From Frankia alni ACN14a (lineage in GTDB: Bacteria; Actinomycetota; Actinomycetes; Frankiales; Frankiaceae): a stretch of 64,000 bases of DNA. The stretch is taken from assembly GCF_000058485.1 (NCBI RefSeq), contig NC_008278.1:6566962-6630961 (forward strand), in the 5' to 3' direction. The position numbers and the translations under genes were made by a program. Positions 25,247 to 35,431 of this stretch are shown here, piece by piece (position 1 is the first letter of the stretch; each line of letters starts with the position of its first letter). Under the pieces are notes generated by a model that worked only from the letters and a program-made list of their open reading frames with translations, was not told the origin of the DNA and did not search any database.

Positions 25247-26980
25247 GTGACCGGTGATGCCACGGCGGGCCCCTCTCGTCCCCTTCGATCTCTGTTCGCC
25301 GGCGCCGCGTCCACCCCCCAGGGTCGCCCGCACCGGCGGGCGGTCCTGCTCGGTGGGCTGGGGCTCGGGGGCGCGGCGGCGGCCGCGGTGGGGCTGGCGG
25401 CGTGCGGCGGCTCGGGCGGCCCGACGCCGATCCCGGGGCCGACGCTGCGCGCGCCGACCCCCGTCCCAGGGGTGACCGACGGGGTGTTCGCCCTGGGGGT
25501 GGCCAGCGGCGACCCGCTGCCCGACGGCGTCATCCTGTGGACCCGGCTGGCGCCGCGCCCGAGCGAGGGCGGCGGGATGCCCTCACGCGACGTCCCGGTC
25601 GACTGGCAGATCGCCGCCGACGAGAACTTCCGTTCGGTGGTACGCGCCGGCACGCAGACCGCGCAGGCGGCGTTCGCCCACTCGGTGCACGTCGACGTCC
25701 GCGGTCTGGAGCCGGGACGCGAGTACTTCTACCGTTTCCGGGCCGGCACCGTGCTCAGCCCCGTCGGCCGCACCAGGACCGCCGCCGCCCCGCAGGCCGA
25801 CGCGGCCGCGGCCGGGGGCGCGCTGACCCTGGCGCTGGCCTCCTGCCAGGACTTCCAGAACGGTTACTGGCCGGCCTTCGACGCCATCGCCGCGGACGCG
25901 CCGGACCTCGTCGTGCACGTCGGCGACTACATCTACGAGTACGACCCGGACAGCCGGTTCCCGGACCGCGTGCACACCACCCCCCAGCAGCCCGGACTCG
26001 ACCAGCTCCAGACGCTGGCGGACTATCGCAACCGCTACGGCCAGTACAAGGCGGACCCGGCCCTGCAGGCGGCCCACCACGCCGCGCCCTGGGTCGTCAC
26101 CTGGGACGACCACGAGGTCGAGAACAACTACGCGGGGCTCGTCGACGAGGCCGGCGACTCCGGCGACCGCCATCAGGACCCGGCCGTCTTCGCCCGCCAG
26201 CGGGCCGCCGCCTACCAGGCGTACTACGAGCACATGCCGATCCGGGTCGAACTCAACCCGGGCTCCCCCGACCTGCGCATCTACCGCCGCCTCGCCTTCG
26301 GCGGCCTGCTGACGCTCAACGTCATGGACACCCGCCAGTACCGGACCCCGGTGCCGGGCAACTCGCCGGAGGCCGTCGGCCCGGCCGCGCTCGGCGCCGG
26401 CAACATCGGCGGCACGATGGCCGGGGCCGCCCAGGAACGCTGGCTGCGCGCGGGGCTCGACGCCTCCCGGACCCGCTGGAACGTGATCGCGCAGCAGACG
26501 ATGATGGCCCAGCTCGACGGCCAGCTTCCCGTCGGGTCCGGGAGCATGCTGACCAACCTCGACCAGAACGACGGTTACCGCCCCTACCGCCGACGGCTGC
26601 TGTCCGGGGTGCGCGACAGCCGGGCGCGCAATCCGGTGGTGCTCTCCGGGGACCTCCACTGCGCCTGGGTGAACGACCTGCGCGTCGACTTCGACCGACC
26701 GGAGACCCCCGCGGTCGCGACCGAGTTCGTCTGCACCTCGATCAGCTCGGCCTTCTTCCTCATCAACGACGACTTCGTCCGGGAGAACAACGCCCGCCTC
26801 AACCCGCACGTCCGCTACTTCCGCGGTGATCGCCGGGGGTACACCCGGATCCGGGTGACGCCGACGGAATGGCGCGCGGACATGCGGGTCGTCGCCGACC
26901 TCTCCCGGCGGGACTCGCCGGTCACCACCGACGCCACCTGGGTCGTCGAGGACGGCGTCCCCGGCGCCCGACCCGCCTGA
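25247..26980 (+). CDS. phoD: PhoD-type alkaline phosphatase, Tat lipoprotein
   Basis: The 577-residue protein is a PhoD phosphodiesterase/phosphatase secreted by the Tat route. The signal has HRRAVLLGG followed by a Gly/Ala-rich core and the lipobox LAAC at about residues 43-46, so it is probably lipid anchored outside the membrane. An N-terminal PhoD_N beta domain (FALGVASGDPLPDGVILWTRL) leads into the metallophosphatase domain with VHVGDYIYEY, TWDDHEVENNY and VLSGDLHCAWV, the Fe/Ca ligand motifs. A TACTCT box (25232-25237) lies 9 nt before the GTG start, suggesting a near-leaderless message. Confidence 0.94.
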   Translation: MTGDATAGPSRPLRSLFAGAASTPQGRPHRRAVLLGGLGLGGAAAAAVGLAACGGSGGPTPIPGPTLRAPTPVPGVTDGVFALGVASGDPLPDGVILWTRLAPRPSEGGGMPSRDVPVDWQIAADENFRSVVRAGTQTAQAAFAHSVHVDVRGLEPGREYFYRFRAGTVLSPVGRTRTAAAPQADAAAAGGALTLALASCQDFQNGYWPAFDAIAADAPDLVVHVGDYIYEYDPDSRFPDRVHTTPQQPGLDQLQTLADYRNRYGQYKADPALQAAHHAAPWVVTWDDHEVENNYAGLVDEAGDSGDRHQDPAVFARQRAAAYQAYYEHMPIRVELNPGSPDLRIYRRLAFGGLLTLNVMDTRQYRTPVPGNSPEAVGPAALGAGNIGGTMAGAAQERWLRAGLDASRTRWNVIAQQTMMAQLDGQLPVGSGSMLTNLDQNDGYRPYRRRLLSGVRDSRARNPVVLSGDLHCAWVNDLRVDFDRPETPAVATEFVCTSISSAFFLINDDFVRENNARLNPHVRYFRGDRRGYTRIRVTPTEWRADMRVVADLSRRDSPVTTDATWVVEDGVPGARPA

Positions 26981-27224
26981 GCGCAACCCGTCAAACTCCG
27001 CGAATCCCCCAATCGCCCGGCGGGGCATCGCGAAACATATCGAAGAAAACTCGACCAGCGTCCAACCGGAATCCCTCCCGGCACGTTAGGCTGCCGCCGG
27101 CCGACCACCGCCGGCCGCGGTCGCCTGCGGCGTCGGTGCGGATCGTCGGCCGCCGCCCGCCCACCGCGGGCCACTCGCGGGCCACCCGCGGGCCGCGCGG
27201 ACGACGAGGAACCGGGAGTCGAGC

Positions 27225-28967
27225 GTGACGATTCTGGAGGAACCGCGGGAACCAGCGGCACCCGCTCGGCCCGACCCGCAGGACGTCGTCGCGGCGCACT
27301 CCAGACCACGCACGAACGTGCTCGGCTACCTGCGGACGACGTCCCACAAGGACATCGCCGTGATGTACTTCGTCACCGCGTTCGGTTTCTTCCTGTTCGC
27401 CGGGATCCTGGCCGTCATGATGCGGGCGGAGCTCGCCCGGCCGGGCCTGCAGTACTTCTCCAACGAGCAGTACAACCAGTTGTTCACGATCCACGGAACA
27501 ATCATGCTGCTGCTGTTCGCGACGCCGTTGGCGTTCGCGTTCGCCAACCTCCTGGTGCCGTTGCAGATCGGCTCCCCCGACGTGGCGTTCCCCCGGTTGA
27601 ACTCGCTGTCGTACTGGTTCTTCCTGTTCGGCGGGCTGACCGTCATCGCCGGGTTCCTCACCCCCGACGGCGCCGCCGACTTCGGCTGGTTCGCCTACTC
27701 CCCGCTCAACAGCAGGGCCTACTCGCCCACCACCGGCGGCGACCTGTGGGTCATGGGCCTGGTGGTGTCCGGGCTCGGCACCATCCTGGGCGCGGTCAAC
27801 ATGATCACCACGATCCTGACGCTGCGCGCACCCGGGATGACGATGTTCCGGCTGCCCATCTTCTGCTGGACGTTCCTGGTGACGTCGATCCTGGTGATCG
27901 TCGCCTTCCCGGTGCTGGCCGCGCAGTTGTTGTCGCTGGAGGCGGACCGCCGGTTCGGCGCGCACGTGTTCGACGCGGCGAACGGCGGCGCGATCCTGTG
28001 GCAGCACCTTTTCTGGTACTTCGGCCATCCCGAGGTCTACATCATCGCCCTGCCGTTCTTCGGCATCATCAGTGAGATTCTGCCGGTCTTCTCCCGAAAG
28101 CCCCTGTTCGGCTACAAGGGGCTGGTCTTCGCCACGATCGGGATCGGTGTGCTGTCGCTCACGGTGTGGGCTCACCACATGTTCGTCACCGGCGCGGTAC
28201 TGCTGCCGTTCTTCGCGCTGCTGTCGTTTCTCATCGCGGTGCCGACCGGCATCAAGTTCTTCAACTGGATCGGCACGATGTGGCGTGGGCAGCTCACCTT
28301 CGAGACGCCGATGCTGTTCGCGCTCGGCTTCCTGGTGACGTTCCTGTTCGGCGGACTGACCGGGGTGATGCTGGCCAGCCCGCCGATCGACTTCCATGTC
28401 AGCGACAGCTACTTCGTCGTCGCCCACTTCCACTACGTCGTGTTCGGCACCGTCGTCTTCGCCGCGTTCGGCGGCACCTACTTCTGGTTCCCGAAGGTCA
28501 GCGGCCGGATGATGAACGACCGGCTGGGCAAGGTCCATTTCTGGACCATGTTCTTCGGCTTCCACACCACGTTCCTGGTGCAGCACTGGCTCGGCGTGCG
28601 CGGCATGCCGCGGCGCTACGCCGACTACGGTCCGACCGACGGTTTCACCACCCTGAACACGGTTTCGACGGCCGGCGCGTTCCTGCTGGCCATGTCCACG
28701 CTGCCGCTCATCTACAACCTGTGGCACTCCTACCGGCACGGCGCCCTCGCCACCGTCGACGACCCCTGGGGGTACGGCAACTCGCTGGAATGGGCGACGT
28801 CCTGCCCGCCGCCGCGGCACAACTTCCGGAGGCTGCCCCGGATCCGCTCCGAGCGGCCCGCCTTCGACCTGCACTACCCGCAGGTCAGCGGCCTCGTCGA
28901 CTACCACTCGACGCCGGAGATCGCCGACGCCGACGCCGACACCCAGCCCGCCCGGCGGGCGGACTGA
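27225..28967 (+). CDS. ctaD: Cytochrome c oxidase subunit I (aa3 type)
   Basis: The 580-residue protein carries the catalytic haem a and a3-CuB centre of the terminal oxidase, with about 12 membrane helices. Visible ligands and motifs include [12 protein letters not shown] (haem a His), [19 protein letters not shown] (CuB His and cross-linked Tyr), [10 protein letters not shown], and [11 protein letters not shown] (haem a3 and a His). Residues 1-40 are a polar N-terminal extension. The GTG start is preceded by a weak GGGAG. Other oxidase subunits are not nearby, which is common in actinobacteria. The 244-nt upstream region is relatively A-rich at 27035-27055. Confidence 0.97.
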   Translation: MTILEEPREPAAPARPDPQDVVAAHSRPRTNVLGYLRTTSHKDIAVMYFVTAFGFFLFAGILAVMMRAELARPGLQYFSNEQYNQLFTIHGTIMLLLFATPLAFAFANLLVPLQIGSPDVAFPRLNSLSYWFFLFGGLTVIAGFLTPDGAADFGWFAYSPLNSRAYSPTTGGDLWVMGLVVSGLGTILGAVNMITTILTLRAPGMTMFRLPIFCWTFLVTSILVIVAFPVLAAQLLSLEADRRFGAHVFDAANGGAILWQHLFWYFGHPEVYIIALPFFGIISEILPVFSRKPLFGYKGLVFATIGIGVLSLTVWAHHMFVTGAVLLPFFALLSFLIAVPTGIKFFNWIGTMWRGQLTFETPMLFALGFLVTFLFGGLTGVMLASPPIDFHVSDSYFVVAHFHYVVFGTVVFAAFGGTYFWFPKVSGRMMNDRLGKVHFWTMFFGFHTTFLVQHWLGVRGMPRRYADYGPTDGFTTLNTVSTAGAFLLAMSTLPLIYNLWHSYRHGALATVDDPWGYGNSLEWATSCPPPRHNFRRLPRIRSERPAFDLHYPQVSGLVDYHSTPEIADADADTQPARRAD

Positions 28968-29040
28968 CCGCGCCCTGATCTCTGCCTCTGCAGCTGCCGC
29001 TGCCGCTGCCGCCCGGAACGGTCACGGCGCGAGGACCACA

Positions 29041-29094
29041 CTGCGGTGCGGTGCGCACGGTCTGCGGCTTCAGACCGTGCAGAACGCACCGCAG
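29041..29094. repeat. Dispersed palindromic repeat, copy C (best-formed)
   Basis: Two 24-nt arms (29041-29064 and 29071-29094) flank a 6-nt loop. They are identical when inverted except for 4 of 5 central positions. Shared arm cores are CTGCGGTGCG and CACGGTCTG. It lies between the convergent ctaD and lipid kinase stops. Confidence 0.9.
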
Positions 29095-29099
29095 GCGGA

Positions 29100-30029
29100 T
29101 CATGATCGACGGGGCGGGACGAGCAGGCGCAGCGCGTCCGGGCGGACGACGATCTCGGCCGGCAGGTCGGCCAGCGGGTCGCCGTCGGCGTACACCGCGA
29201 ACGGCCGGTCGGCGCCGATGTGCAGCCGCTTCCCCCGCAGCACCCGCACGTGGCGGGTGTGGACGTGCCGGCCGGTGAAGACCCGCGGGAACAGCGCCAG
29301 GAACGTCAGCCGGGACGTCCGCGAGATCAGCACGATGTCGAGCAGCCCGTCGGCGAGGTCGGCGTCGGGGGCGAAGCGCATCCCGCCGCCGTAGTAGGCC
29401 GCGTTGGCCGCGGCCACCGTCCAGCCGTGCAGCACCTCGGGCGGACCGTCGTCGATCGCCACCGTGAACCGCGCCGGCCGCCAGGCCGCCACCGCCCGCA
29501 GCGCCGCGTAGGTGTAGACGTGCCGCCCGCGCAGCAGGCGCGTCCGATTGGCGATGACCTGCACGTCGGAGTCGAATCCGACGCTGGCGATCCCCAGGTA
29601 CGGCCGGCCGCCGACCTCGGGCAGGTCCACCCGCCGCTCCTGGAACCCGGCGAGCTCGGCGGCGACGCGGCGGGGGTCGGCGGACAGGCCCAGCCCGCGG
29701 GCGAAGTCGTTGCCGCGGCCGCCGGGCAGCACGGCGAGCAGCCCACCCGCCCGCGCCACCGCCCCGGCGACCGCCCCGGCGAGGCCGTCCCCCCCGAGCG
29801 CCGCCACCACCCGTCCCTGCGCGGTGGCCTCGGCGGCGAGCCGACCGGCGTGCGCGAGGTCGCGGGTGGGGGCGACGCGCACGTCAGCAGCCCACCGGTC
29901 GAGCTCGGTGCGGACGCCGTCGAGCAGGCGCAGCGCCCGCCCGCGCCCCGCGCTCGGATTGACGATCACGGTGACCAGCCGCCGGTCGACCGCCGCGGCG
30001 GTCGGCGCCGGGAACGACGGTTGCGTCAT
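29100..30029 (-). CDS. Diacylglycerol/lipid kinase, YegS-like
   Basis: The 309-residue protein fits the DAGK catalytic family, which phosphorylates diacylglycerol, sphingoid bases or related lipids at the membrane. It has VIVNPSAGRGRALRLLD near residue 22, the nucleotide motif AALGGDGLAGAV near residue 78 (the usual GGDGT reads GGDGL), and LPGGRGNDFARGLGL near residue 100. The C-terminal beta domain contains GIASVGFDSDVQV and the metal-site DADLADGLLDIVLI. The GTG start lies close to the promoter region near 30040. It ends 5 nt from palindromic repeat C. Confidence 0.9.
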   Translation of the reverse strand: MTQPSFPAPTAAAVDRRLVTVIVNPSAGRGRALRLLDGVRTELDRWAADVRVAPTRDLAHAGRLAAEATAQGRVVAALGGDGLAGAVAGAVARAGGLLAVLPGGRGNDFARGLGLSADPRRVAAELAGFQERRVDLPEVGGRPYLGIASVGFDSDVQVIANRTRLLRGRHVYTYAALRAVAAWRPARFTVAIDDGPPEVLHGWTVAAANAAYYGGGMRFAPDADLADGLLDIVLISRTSRLTFLALFPRVFTGRHVHTRHVRVLRGKRLHIGADRPFAVYADGDPLADLPAEIVVRPDALRLLVPPRRS

Positions 30030-30091
30030 GCTGCCCGAGTCCCTTCGCCGGCCGATCCGATCGGATCAGCCTACGGCCGCGGGAACCTCAC

Positions 30092-30736
30092 TCACCGGAC
30101 CGAGGACGGCGCGACGGTGAGATGCTCGCTGACAGCGCCGAAGAACGACCGTTCACCGATTTCGGGGGCGTCCCGCACATCGCGAAGCACCAGGTGCTCC
30201 AGCAGGATCAGCGCCGCGTCCGCCGGCCAGAGCACCAGCCACAGCCACACCCCGCGGGCCTCCCCGACGAAGGCGGCCCGGTCCGGCGGGACGGCCAGCG
30301 GCCACATCGCGGTGGGATGCCCCGCGGCCTCGACCTTGGCCTCGGGCACGCCCGGCAGCGCCTGCGGGTCGAGGCCGGTGATGCCGGCCAGCCGGGCGCC
30401 GAGGCCCACCCCGGGTGCCTCGGCGACGAGGATCATCTCCGCCGGGCCGCCCAGCGGGCAGGGGCCGGCGAGGGCGAGCGCGCTGGCCCGCGGTCCGGTG
30501 CGCTCGTCGCCGGCCCAGCCGACTCCGCTGACGTACCAGTGCACCGGCATGGGCTCGGGCAGCCACACGGGCACGGTGGAGGACGTGGCCAGGGCGTGCA
30601 ACGCCTGCTCGCGGGAGAAGACGGCCGTCCGGTACGGGCTCACCTCCCCGTGCTCGTCGCAGCGGTACTGGCTGCTCCACAGGTCGGGTGGGCGGAGCGG
30701 GCCGAGACAACGAGGGCAGGCGGCAGCAATGCTCAC
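30092..30736 (-). CDS. Conserved actinobacterial protein with N-terminal zinc ribbon (DUF6758-like)
   Basis: The 214-residue protein starts with CPRCLGPLRPP and a later YRCDEHGEVSPY, which together form a probable one-zinc ribbon. A conserved-looking body follows: VPVWLPEPMPVHWYVSGVGWAGDERTG is split by a Trp-rich strand, then GPCPLGGPAEMILVAEAPGVGLGARLAGI and WLWLVLWPADAALIL. I recall a similar Streptomyces family of unknown function near PHP and magnesium-transport genes. The start is GTG with AGGAGGCG 5 nt upstream. No catalytic motif is evident. Confidence 0.78.
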   Translation of the reverse strand: MSIAAACPRCLGPLRPPDLWSSQYRCDEHGEVSPYRTAVFSREQALHALATSSTVPVWLPEPMPVHWYVSGVGWAGDERTGPRASALALAGPCPLGGPAEMILVAEAPGVGLGARLAGITGLDPQALPGVPEAKVEAAGHPTAMWPLAVPPDRAAFVGEARGVWLWLVLWPADAALILLEHLVLRDVRDAPEIGERSFFGAVSEHLTVAPSSVR

Positions 30737-30878
30737 CGGGCGCCTCCTGGCGTAGGTGGAGGGGGCCGCCGGACCTCGGCGGTTCCGATACCGCTGTTCC
30801 CGTCCTGTACCACGAGCAACCGCCCCACCAGCACAGATGTGCCGAACCGCCGGGCAGGTACGCCGAACCGCCGGGCAG

Positions 30879-32255
30879 TCAGCGGGCGGCGGTGACCTCG
30901 GCGAAGGCCTCGTCGAGGACGTCGAGACCGGCGAGCAACAGCGCAGGGTCCATGACCAGCGGCGGCAGCAGCCGCAGGACGTTGCCCCAGGTGCCGGCGG
31001 TGAGCACGATCAGGCCGCGGCGGTGGCAGGCCGCCGCGACGGCGCCGGTCAGCTCCCTGTCCGGGCGGGTGTCGCCCCCGCCGCGGACGAGTTCCAGGGC
31101 GAGCATCGCACCTCGCCCGCGGACGTCCCCGATCACGTCGTACCGCGCCGCCAGGGCGCGCAGCCGGGGCAGCGCGAGCTCGCCGATGCGCCGCGCGCGG
31201 GCGGCGAGGTCCGCGGACTCGATGAACCCGATGGCCGCGAGTGCCGCCGCGCAGGCCGCCGGGTTGCCGCCGTACGTGCCGCCGAGCCCGCCGACCTGCG
31301 GGGCGTCCATGATCTCGGCCCGTCCGGTGACGGCCGCCAGCGGCATCCCGCCGGCGATGCCCTTCGCGGTGGTGATGAGGTCCGGCACGACGCCCTCGTC
31401 CTCGCAGGCGAACATCGTGCCGGTGCGGGCGAAGCCGGTCTGGATCTCGTCGGCGACGAACAGGATGCCGGCGTCCGCGCAGAACTCGGCGAGGCGGGGC
31501 AGGAAGCCGCGGCCGGGGACGATGAACCCGCCCTCGCCCTGGATCGGCTCGATGACCAGCGCGGCCACCTCGCCCGCGCCGATCTCGTCCCGGACGAGTT
31601 CGATCACCCGCGCCGCCGCCTGCTCGCCGCAGTGCTCCCGACCGGTCGGCCAGCGGTAGGGGTAGGCCAGCGGCACCCGGTACACCTCGGGGGCGAAGGG
31701 CCCGAAACCGGCCTTGTAGGGCGCCGACTTCGCCGTCATCGCCAGCGTCAGGTTCGTCCGCCCGTGGTAGGCGTGCTCGAAGACGACGATCGCGGCGCGC
31801 CCGGTCGCCGAGCGGGCGATCTTGACGGCGTTCTCGACGGCCTCCGCCCCGGAGTTGAACAGCGCCGAGCGCTTGTCGTGGTCGCCCGGGGTCAGCCGGT
31901 TCAGGGCCTCGCAGACCGCGACGTACCCCTCGTAGGGGGTGATCATGAAGCAGGTGTGGGTGAACCGGCCGACCTGCTCGCGCACCGCGGCGACCACGCC
32001 GTCCGCGGCGTTGCCGACGCTGACCACGGCGATCCCCGAGCCGAAGTCGATCAGCGAGTTGCCGTCGACGTCGACGACGACCCCGCCGCCGGCCGCGTGC
32101 ACGTACACGGGCAGGGTCTCGCCGACTCCGCGGGCCACCGCGCCGGCCCGGCGGGCGGCCAGCGCGCGCGAGCGGGGCCCGGGGATCTCGGTGACGAGGC
32201 GGCGGATCTGGGGCAGCCCCGGCCCGCCGCGGGCCGGCACGTTCGGAGGGTTCAT
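30879..32255 (-). CDS. gabT: Class III aminotransferase, 4-aminobutyrate aminotransferase type
   Basis: The 458-residue pyridoxal-phosphate enzyme shows LFNSGAEAVENAVKIAR near residue 127, VFEHAYHGRTNLTLAMT near residue 155, LVIEPIQGEGGFIVP near residue 228, and VADEIQTGFARTG followed by the Schiff-base lysine in LITTAKGIAGGMPLAA. GABA:2-oxoglutarate transamination is the best call; other omega-amino acids are possible. The ATG start is chosen because GGGAG lies 8 nt upstream. It is divergent from an aldehyde dehydrogenase gene, giving a GABA-to-succinate pair. Confidence 0.92.
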   Translation of the reverse strand: MNPPNVPARGGPGLPQIRRLVTEIPGPRSRALAARRAGAVARGVGETLPVYVHAAGGGVVVDVDGNSLIDFGSGIAVVSVGNAADGVVAAVREQVGRFTHTCFMITPYEGYVAVCEALNRLTPGDHDKRSALFNSGAEAVENAVKIARSATGRAAIVVFEHAYHGRTNLTLAMTAKSAPYKAGFGPFAPEVYRVPLAYPYRWPTGREHCGEQAAARVIELVRDEIGAGEVAALVIEPIQGEGGFIVPGRGFLPRLAEFCADAGILFVADEIQTGFARTGTMFACEDEGVVPDLITTAKGIAGGMPLAAVTGRAEIMDAPQVGGLGGTYGGNPAACAAALAAIGFIESADLAARARRIGELALPRLRALAARYDVIGDVRGRGAMLALELVRGGGDTRPDRELTGAVAAACHRRGLIVLTAGTWGNVLRLLPPLVMDPALLLAGLDVLDEAFAEVTAAR

Positions 32256-32460
32256 CTCATCGGCTCCCGCCTGCTCGCCGGCCGCTGTCCACCAGGGCAT
32301 CGTCCCCCGCCCACGGGCTCGGGGCCGGCCTGTCCGCCCAGCTCAGCGCCGCTTCATGGGGTGGCATGCGCCGATGGCCCGGTGGGGCGCGTTGGAACCG
32401 CCGGGGCGCCGACGATGCGCCTAGGATGGCGGCTGATGGCGACGACATGGGCGGAGCGCA
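32256..32460. promoter_or_regulatory. Divergent promoter region of gabT and the aldehyde dehydrogenase gene
   Basis: The 205-nt gap holds both promoters. TAGGAT near 32421-32426 is a candidate -10 for the aldehyde dehydrogenase. No clear operator palindrome was found. Confidence 0.4.
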
Positions 32461-33903
32461 ATGGCTGACGTCACCTCGTTCTGGCTGGCGGGCAACCGCG
32501 CCGAGGGGGCCACGACCATCGACGTTCGCCACCCCTTCGACGACGGCCTCGTGGCCACCGTGGCGCAGCCCGACGCCGACCAGGTCGAGCGCGCCGTCGC
32601 GGCCGCCGCCGAGGTGTCCCCGCGGTTCTCGGCGCTGCCGGCGCACGTGCGCGCCTCGGCGCTGGCGCACGTGTCCAGGGAGATCGCGCGGCGCGGCGAC
32701 GAGCTCGCCCGCCTCATCACCGCGGAGAGCGGCAAGCCGCTGACCTGGGCTCGGGCCGAGGTGGCCCGGGCGAGCTCGACGTTTCGCTGGGGCGCGGAGG
32801 AGGCCCGTCGCTTCACCGGCGAGCTGACCCGGCTGGACACGGACCCGACCGGGGAGGGGCGCCTGGCGCTGAGCCGGCGCTTCCCGCGCGGGCCCGTGCT
32901 GGGGATCACCCCGTTCAACTTCCCGCTGAACCTGGTGGCGCACAAGGTCGCACCGGCGCTGGCGGTCGGCGCCCCGATCATCGTCAAGCCCGCCCCCCGC
33001 ACACCGCTGTCCGCACTGTTCCTCGGCGATCTGCTCGCCGAGACCGACCTGCCCGAGGGGTCCTGGTCGGTCCTGCCCGTCCCGAACAGCGAGGTCACCG
33101 GGCTCGTCACGGACCCGCGCCTGCCGGTGGTGTCCTTCACCGGCTCCGGCCCGGTCGGCTGGTCGATCCGCGACGCGGTGCCCCGCAAGCACGTGGTGCT
33201 CGAACTCGGCGGCAACGGCGCCGTGCTGGTCGCGGCCGACTACGCGGCGCCCGGCGACCTCGCCCGGGCGGCCGGGCGCATCGCCCTGTTCGCCAACTAC
33301 CAGGCCGGCCAGTCCTGCATCGCCGTGCAGCGCGTCTATGCCGACCGGTCCGTCCACGACGAGCTGCTGCGCGAGATCGTGACCGCGGTGCGAGCGCTGC
33401 GCGGCGGCGACCCGACCGATCCGGCCACCGACGTGGGCCCGCTCATCGACGAGGCCGCGGCGCGCCGGGTCGAACAGTGGATCGCCGAGGCCGTCGCCGC
33501 CGGCGGGACGCTCGTCTGCGGCGGATCGCGCACCGGTGCGTCCATCGCGCCGACGGTGCTCACCGACGTCCCCGCCGATGCCCGGGTCGTGCGCGAGGAG
33601 GTCTTCGGACCGGTCGTCGTCGTGGCCGCGGTGGACGGCCTGGACGAGGGCCTCGCCCGGGTCAACGACAGCGAGTTCGGTCTGCAGACCGGCGTGTTCA
33701 CCCACGACCTGGCCACCGCGTTCCGCGCCCACCGCGAGCTCGCCGTCGGCGGGGTCGTCATCGGTGACGTCCCCTCCTACCGCGCCGACCAGATGCCCTA
33801 CGGCGGCACGAAGGGGTCCGGCATCGGCCGGGAGGGCGTCCGCGCGGCCATGACCGACCTCACCGAGGAGCGCGTCCTGGTCCTCACCGGCCTCGATCTC
33901 TAG
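32461..33903 (+). CDS. gabD: Aldehyde dehydrogenase, probable succinate-semialdehyde dehydrogenase
   Basis: The 480-residue NAD(P)-dependent enzyme has GITPFNFPLNLVAHKVAPAL near residue 146, IVKPAPRTPLSA near residue 177, VSFTGSGPVGWSI near residue 225, the catalytic Glu in LELGGNGAVLV near residue 247, and the catalytic Cys in QAGQSCIAVQRV near residue 285. Its sequence type also fits lactaldehyde or broad aldehyde dehydrogenases; the divergent gabT supports succinate semialdehyde as substrate. The start is ATG with GGCGGAG 4 nt upstream. Confidence 0.9.
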   Translation: MADVTSFWLAGNRAEGATTIDVRHPFDDGLVATVAQPDADQVERAVAAAAEVSPRFSALPAHVRASALAHVSREIARRGDELARLITAESGKPLTWARAEVARASSTFRWGAEEARRFTGELTRLDTDPTGEGRLALSRRFPRGPVLGITPFNFPLNLVAHKVAPALAVGAPIIVKPAPRTPLSALFLGDLLAETDLPEGSWSVLPVPNSEVTGLVTDPRLPVVSFTGSGPVGWSIRDAVPRKHVVLELGGNGAVLVAADYAAPGDLARAAGRIALFANYQAGQSCIAVQRVYADRSVHDELLREIVTAVRALRGGDPTDPATDVGPLIDEAAARRVEQWIAEAVAAGGTLVCGGSRTGASIAPTVLTDVPADARVVREEVFGPVVVVAAVDGLDEGLARVNDSEFGLQTGVFTHDLATAFRAHRELAVGGVVIGDVPSYRADQMPYGGTKGSGIGREGVRAAMTDLTEERVLVLTGLDL

Positions 33904-34027
33904 CCTCCCGAACCGCCGAACCGCCGAGTCGCCGAGTCGAACCGCCGAGCGACCGCGATGCTCGGCCGGCCCGCGACGCGGTCCCGACTCGGTGCGGCCG
34001 GCGGGGACGAGCTGCCAGCATGGGCGA

Positions 34028-34894
34028 ATGACCATCGACCTGCACACCCACTCCACCGCGTCGGACGGCCTGGTCTCACCGGAGGATCTCGTCCGGCTCG
34101 CCGCCGAGTCGGGTCTGTCGGTCATCGCGCTGACCGACCACGACACCACCGCCGGCCTCGGGCGCGCCGCCGCGGCGCTGCCCGGCGGCCTCACCCTGGT
34201 ACCGGGCGCCGAGATCTCCTGCTCCGTCGACGTGCCCGGCGGGTCGATCTCCCTGCACGTGTTGGCCTACCTGTTCGACGCGGCCGAACCCGCCTTCGCC
34301 GCGGTCCGCGCCCGGGTCCGCGAGCATCGGGCCGTCCGCGCCCGCCGGATGGCCGACCGGTTGGCCGCCGACGGGCACCCGATCCGCTGGGAGCGGGTGG
34401 CGGAACTCGCCGCCGGGACGGTTGGCCGCCCGCACGTCGCCGCGGCGATGGTCGAGGCCGGGCTGGTGCCGACGGTGGCGGCGGCCTTCACCCGCGACTG
34501 GATCGGCACCGGCGGGCCGTACTGGGTCGGCAAGGAGCAGCCGGACGTCTGGCAGACCCTGCGGCTGATCCGCGACGCGGGCGGGGTCAGCGTGTTCGCG
34601 CACCCGTTCGCCAGCCGACGCGGGGTGACGGTCGGGCCCGACGTGATCGAGCAGATGGCCCGGGCGGGGCTCGGCGGGGTCGAGGTCGACCATCCCGACC
34701 ATGACGCCGACGAACGGCGCCGGCTGCGCGGACTCGCCGCCGACCTCGACCTGATCGTGACGGGATCGAGCGACTTCCACGGCAGCAGCAAGCCGCAGGG
34801 CCTCGCCGCCGAGACGACCAGCCGCGCGTCGTACGAGCGACTGCTCGCCGCCGCCACCGGCGCCGCACCGCTCCAGGGCCCGGCCTCGACCTGA
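34028..34894 (+). CDS. PHP-domain phosphoesterase (nucleotidase / RNase AM type)
   Basis: The 288-residue protein begins MTIDLHTHSTASDGLVSPE, the metal-binding PHP motif HxH, followed by LTDHDTTAGL near residue 35, GAEISCS near residue 60, VFAHPFASRR near residue 190 and GSSDFHGSSKP near residue 245. All trinuclear metal ligands look present. Relatives hydrolyse 3',5'-bisphosphonucleotides or short RNA 5' ends in the cytosol. The ATG start lacks a strong ribosome site, so it may be leaderless or coupled. The upstream gap holds a short GAACCGCCGA tandem repeat. Confidence 0.9.
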   Translation: MTIDLHTHSTASDGLVSPEDLVRLAAESGLSVIALTDHDTTAGLGRAAAALPGGLTLVPGAEISCSVDVPGGSISLHVLAYLFDAAEPAFAAVRARVREHRAVRARRMADRLAADGHPIRWERVAELAAGTVGRPHVAAAMVEAGLVPTVAAAFTRDWIGTGGPYWVGKEQPDVWQTLRLIRDAGGVSVFAHPFASRRGVTVGPDVIEQMARAGLGGVEVDHPDHDADERRRLRGLAADLDLIVTGSSDFHGSSKPQGLAAETTSRASYERLLAAATGAAPLQGPAST

Positions 34895-34909
34895 CCACCG
34901 GGGCCGAGC

Positions 34910-35431
34910 TCACACCCCCTTGCCGCACCCCCGGCCACCGGTGTCGGAGCCGCGGCCCGGGCTGAGCCGCCCGAGCAGCTCGGCGAGCTGCTCCTGTTCC
35001 GCCCGGCTGAAGTGGGACAGCACGTGCCGTCCCACCCCCTTCAGGTGGGTGCCGGAGGCGGCCCGAAGCCGGTCGAGACCCTGCGGCGTCAGGGTGGCGA
35101 GCGTGCCCCGGGCGTCGGAGGGACAGGATCGCCGGGTGACCAGCCCCTCGCGCTCCAGCCGGTCGACGAGCCGGGTCAGCCCACTGCGGGACAGCAGCAC
35201 CGCCTGCGCCAGCTCGCTCATCCGCAGCTCGCGGTTCGGCGCCTCGGCGAGCTGGACGAGCACGTCGTAGGAGGCCAACGGCAGGTGATGGATGGCTTCC
35301 AGCTCCGCCTCGAGCACCCTGGTGACATGCGCGTGCGCCTGCAGCAGCCCCCGCCAGGCTCGCATGCCGCGCTCGTCGACCCAGTCCGCGTCGGTCTCGG
35401 AGCTGGCGCCGATCACCTCTTCGACTGCCAT
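34910..35431 (-). CDS. MarR-family transcriptional regulator
   Basis: The 173-residue winged-helix protein has LPLASYDVLVQLAEAPNREL, MSELAQAVLLSRSGLTRLVD as recognition region at about residues 74-93, and the wing LVTRRSCPSDARGTLATLT near residue 100. A Gly-rich C-terminus ends GGRGCGKGV. The ATG start at 35431 suits the family. The stop is 15 nt from the convergent PHP gene. Its target is unknown; the divergent 336-nt region upstream leads to mrp. Confidence 0.92.
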   Translation of the reverse strand: MAVEEVIGASSETDADWVDERGMRAWRGLLQAHAHVTRVLEAELEAIHHLPLASYDVLVQLAEAPNRELRMSELAQAVLLSRSGLTRLVDRLEREGLVTRRSCPSDARGTLATLTPQGLDRLRAASGTHLKGVGRHVLSHFSRAEQEQLAELLGRLSPGRGSDTGGRGCGKGV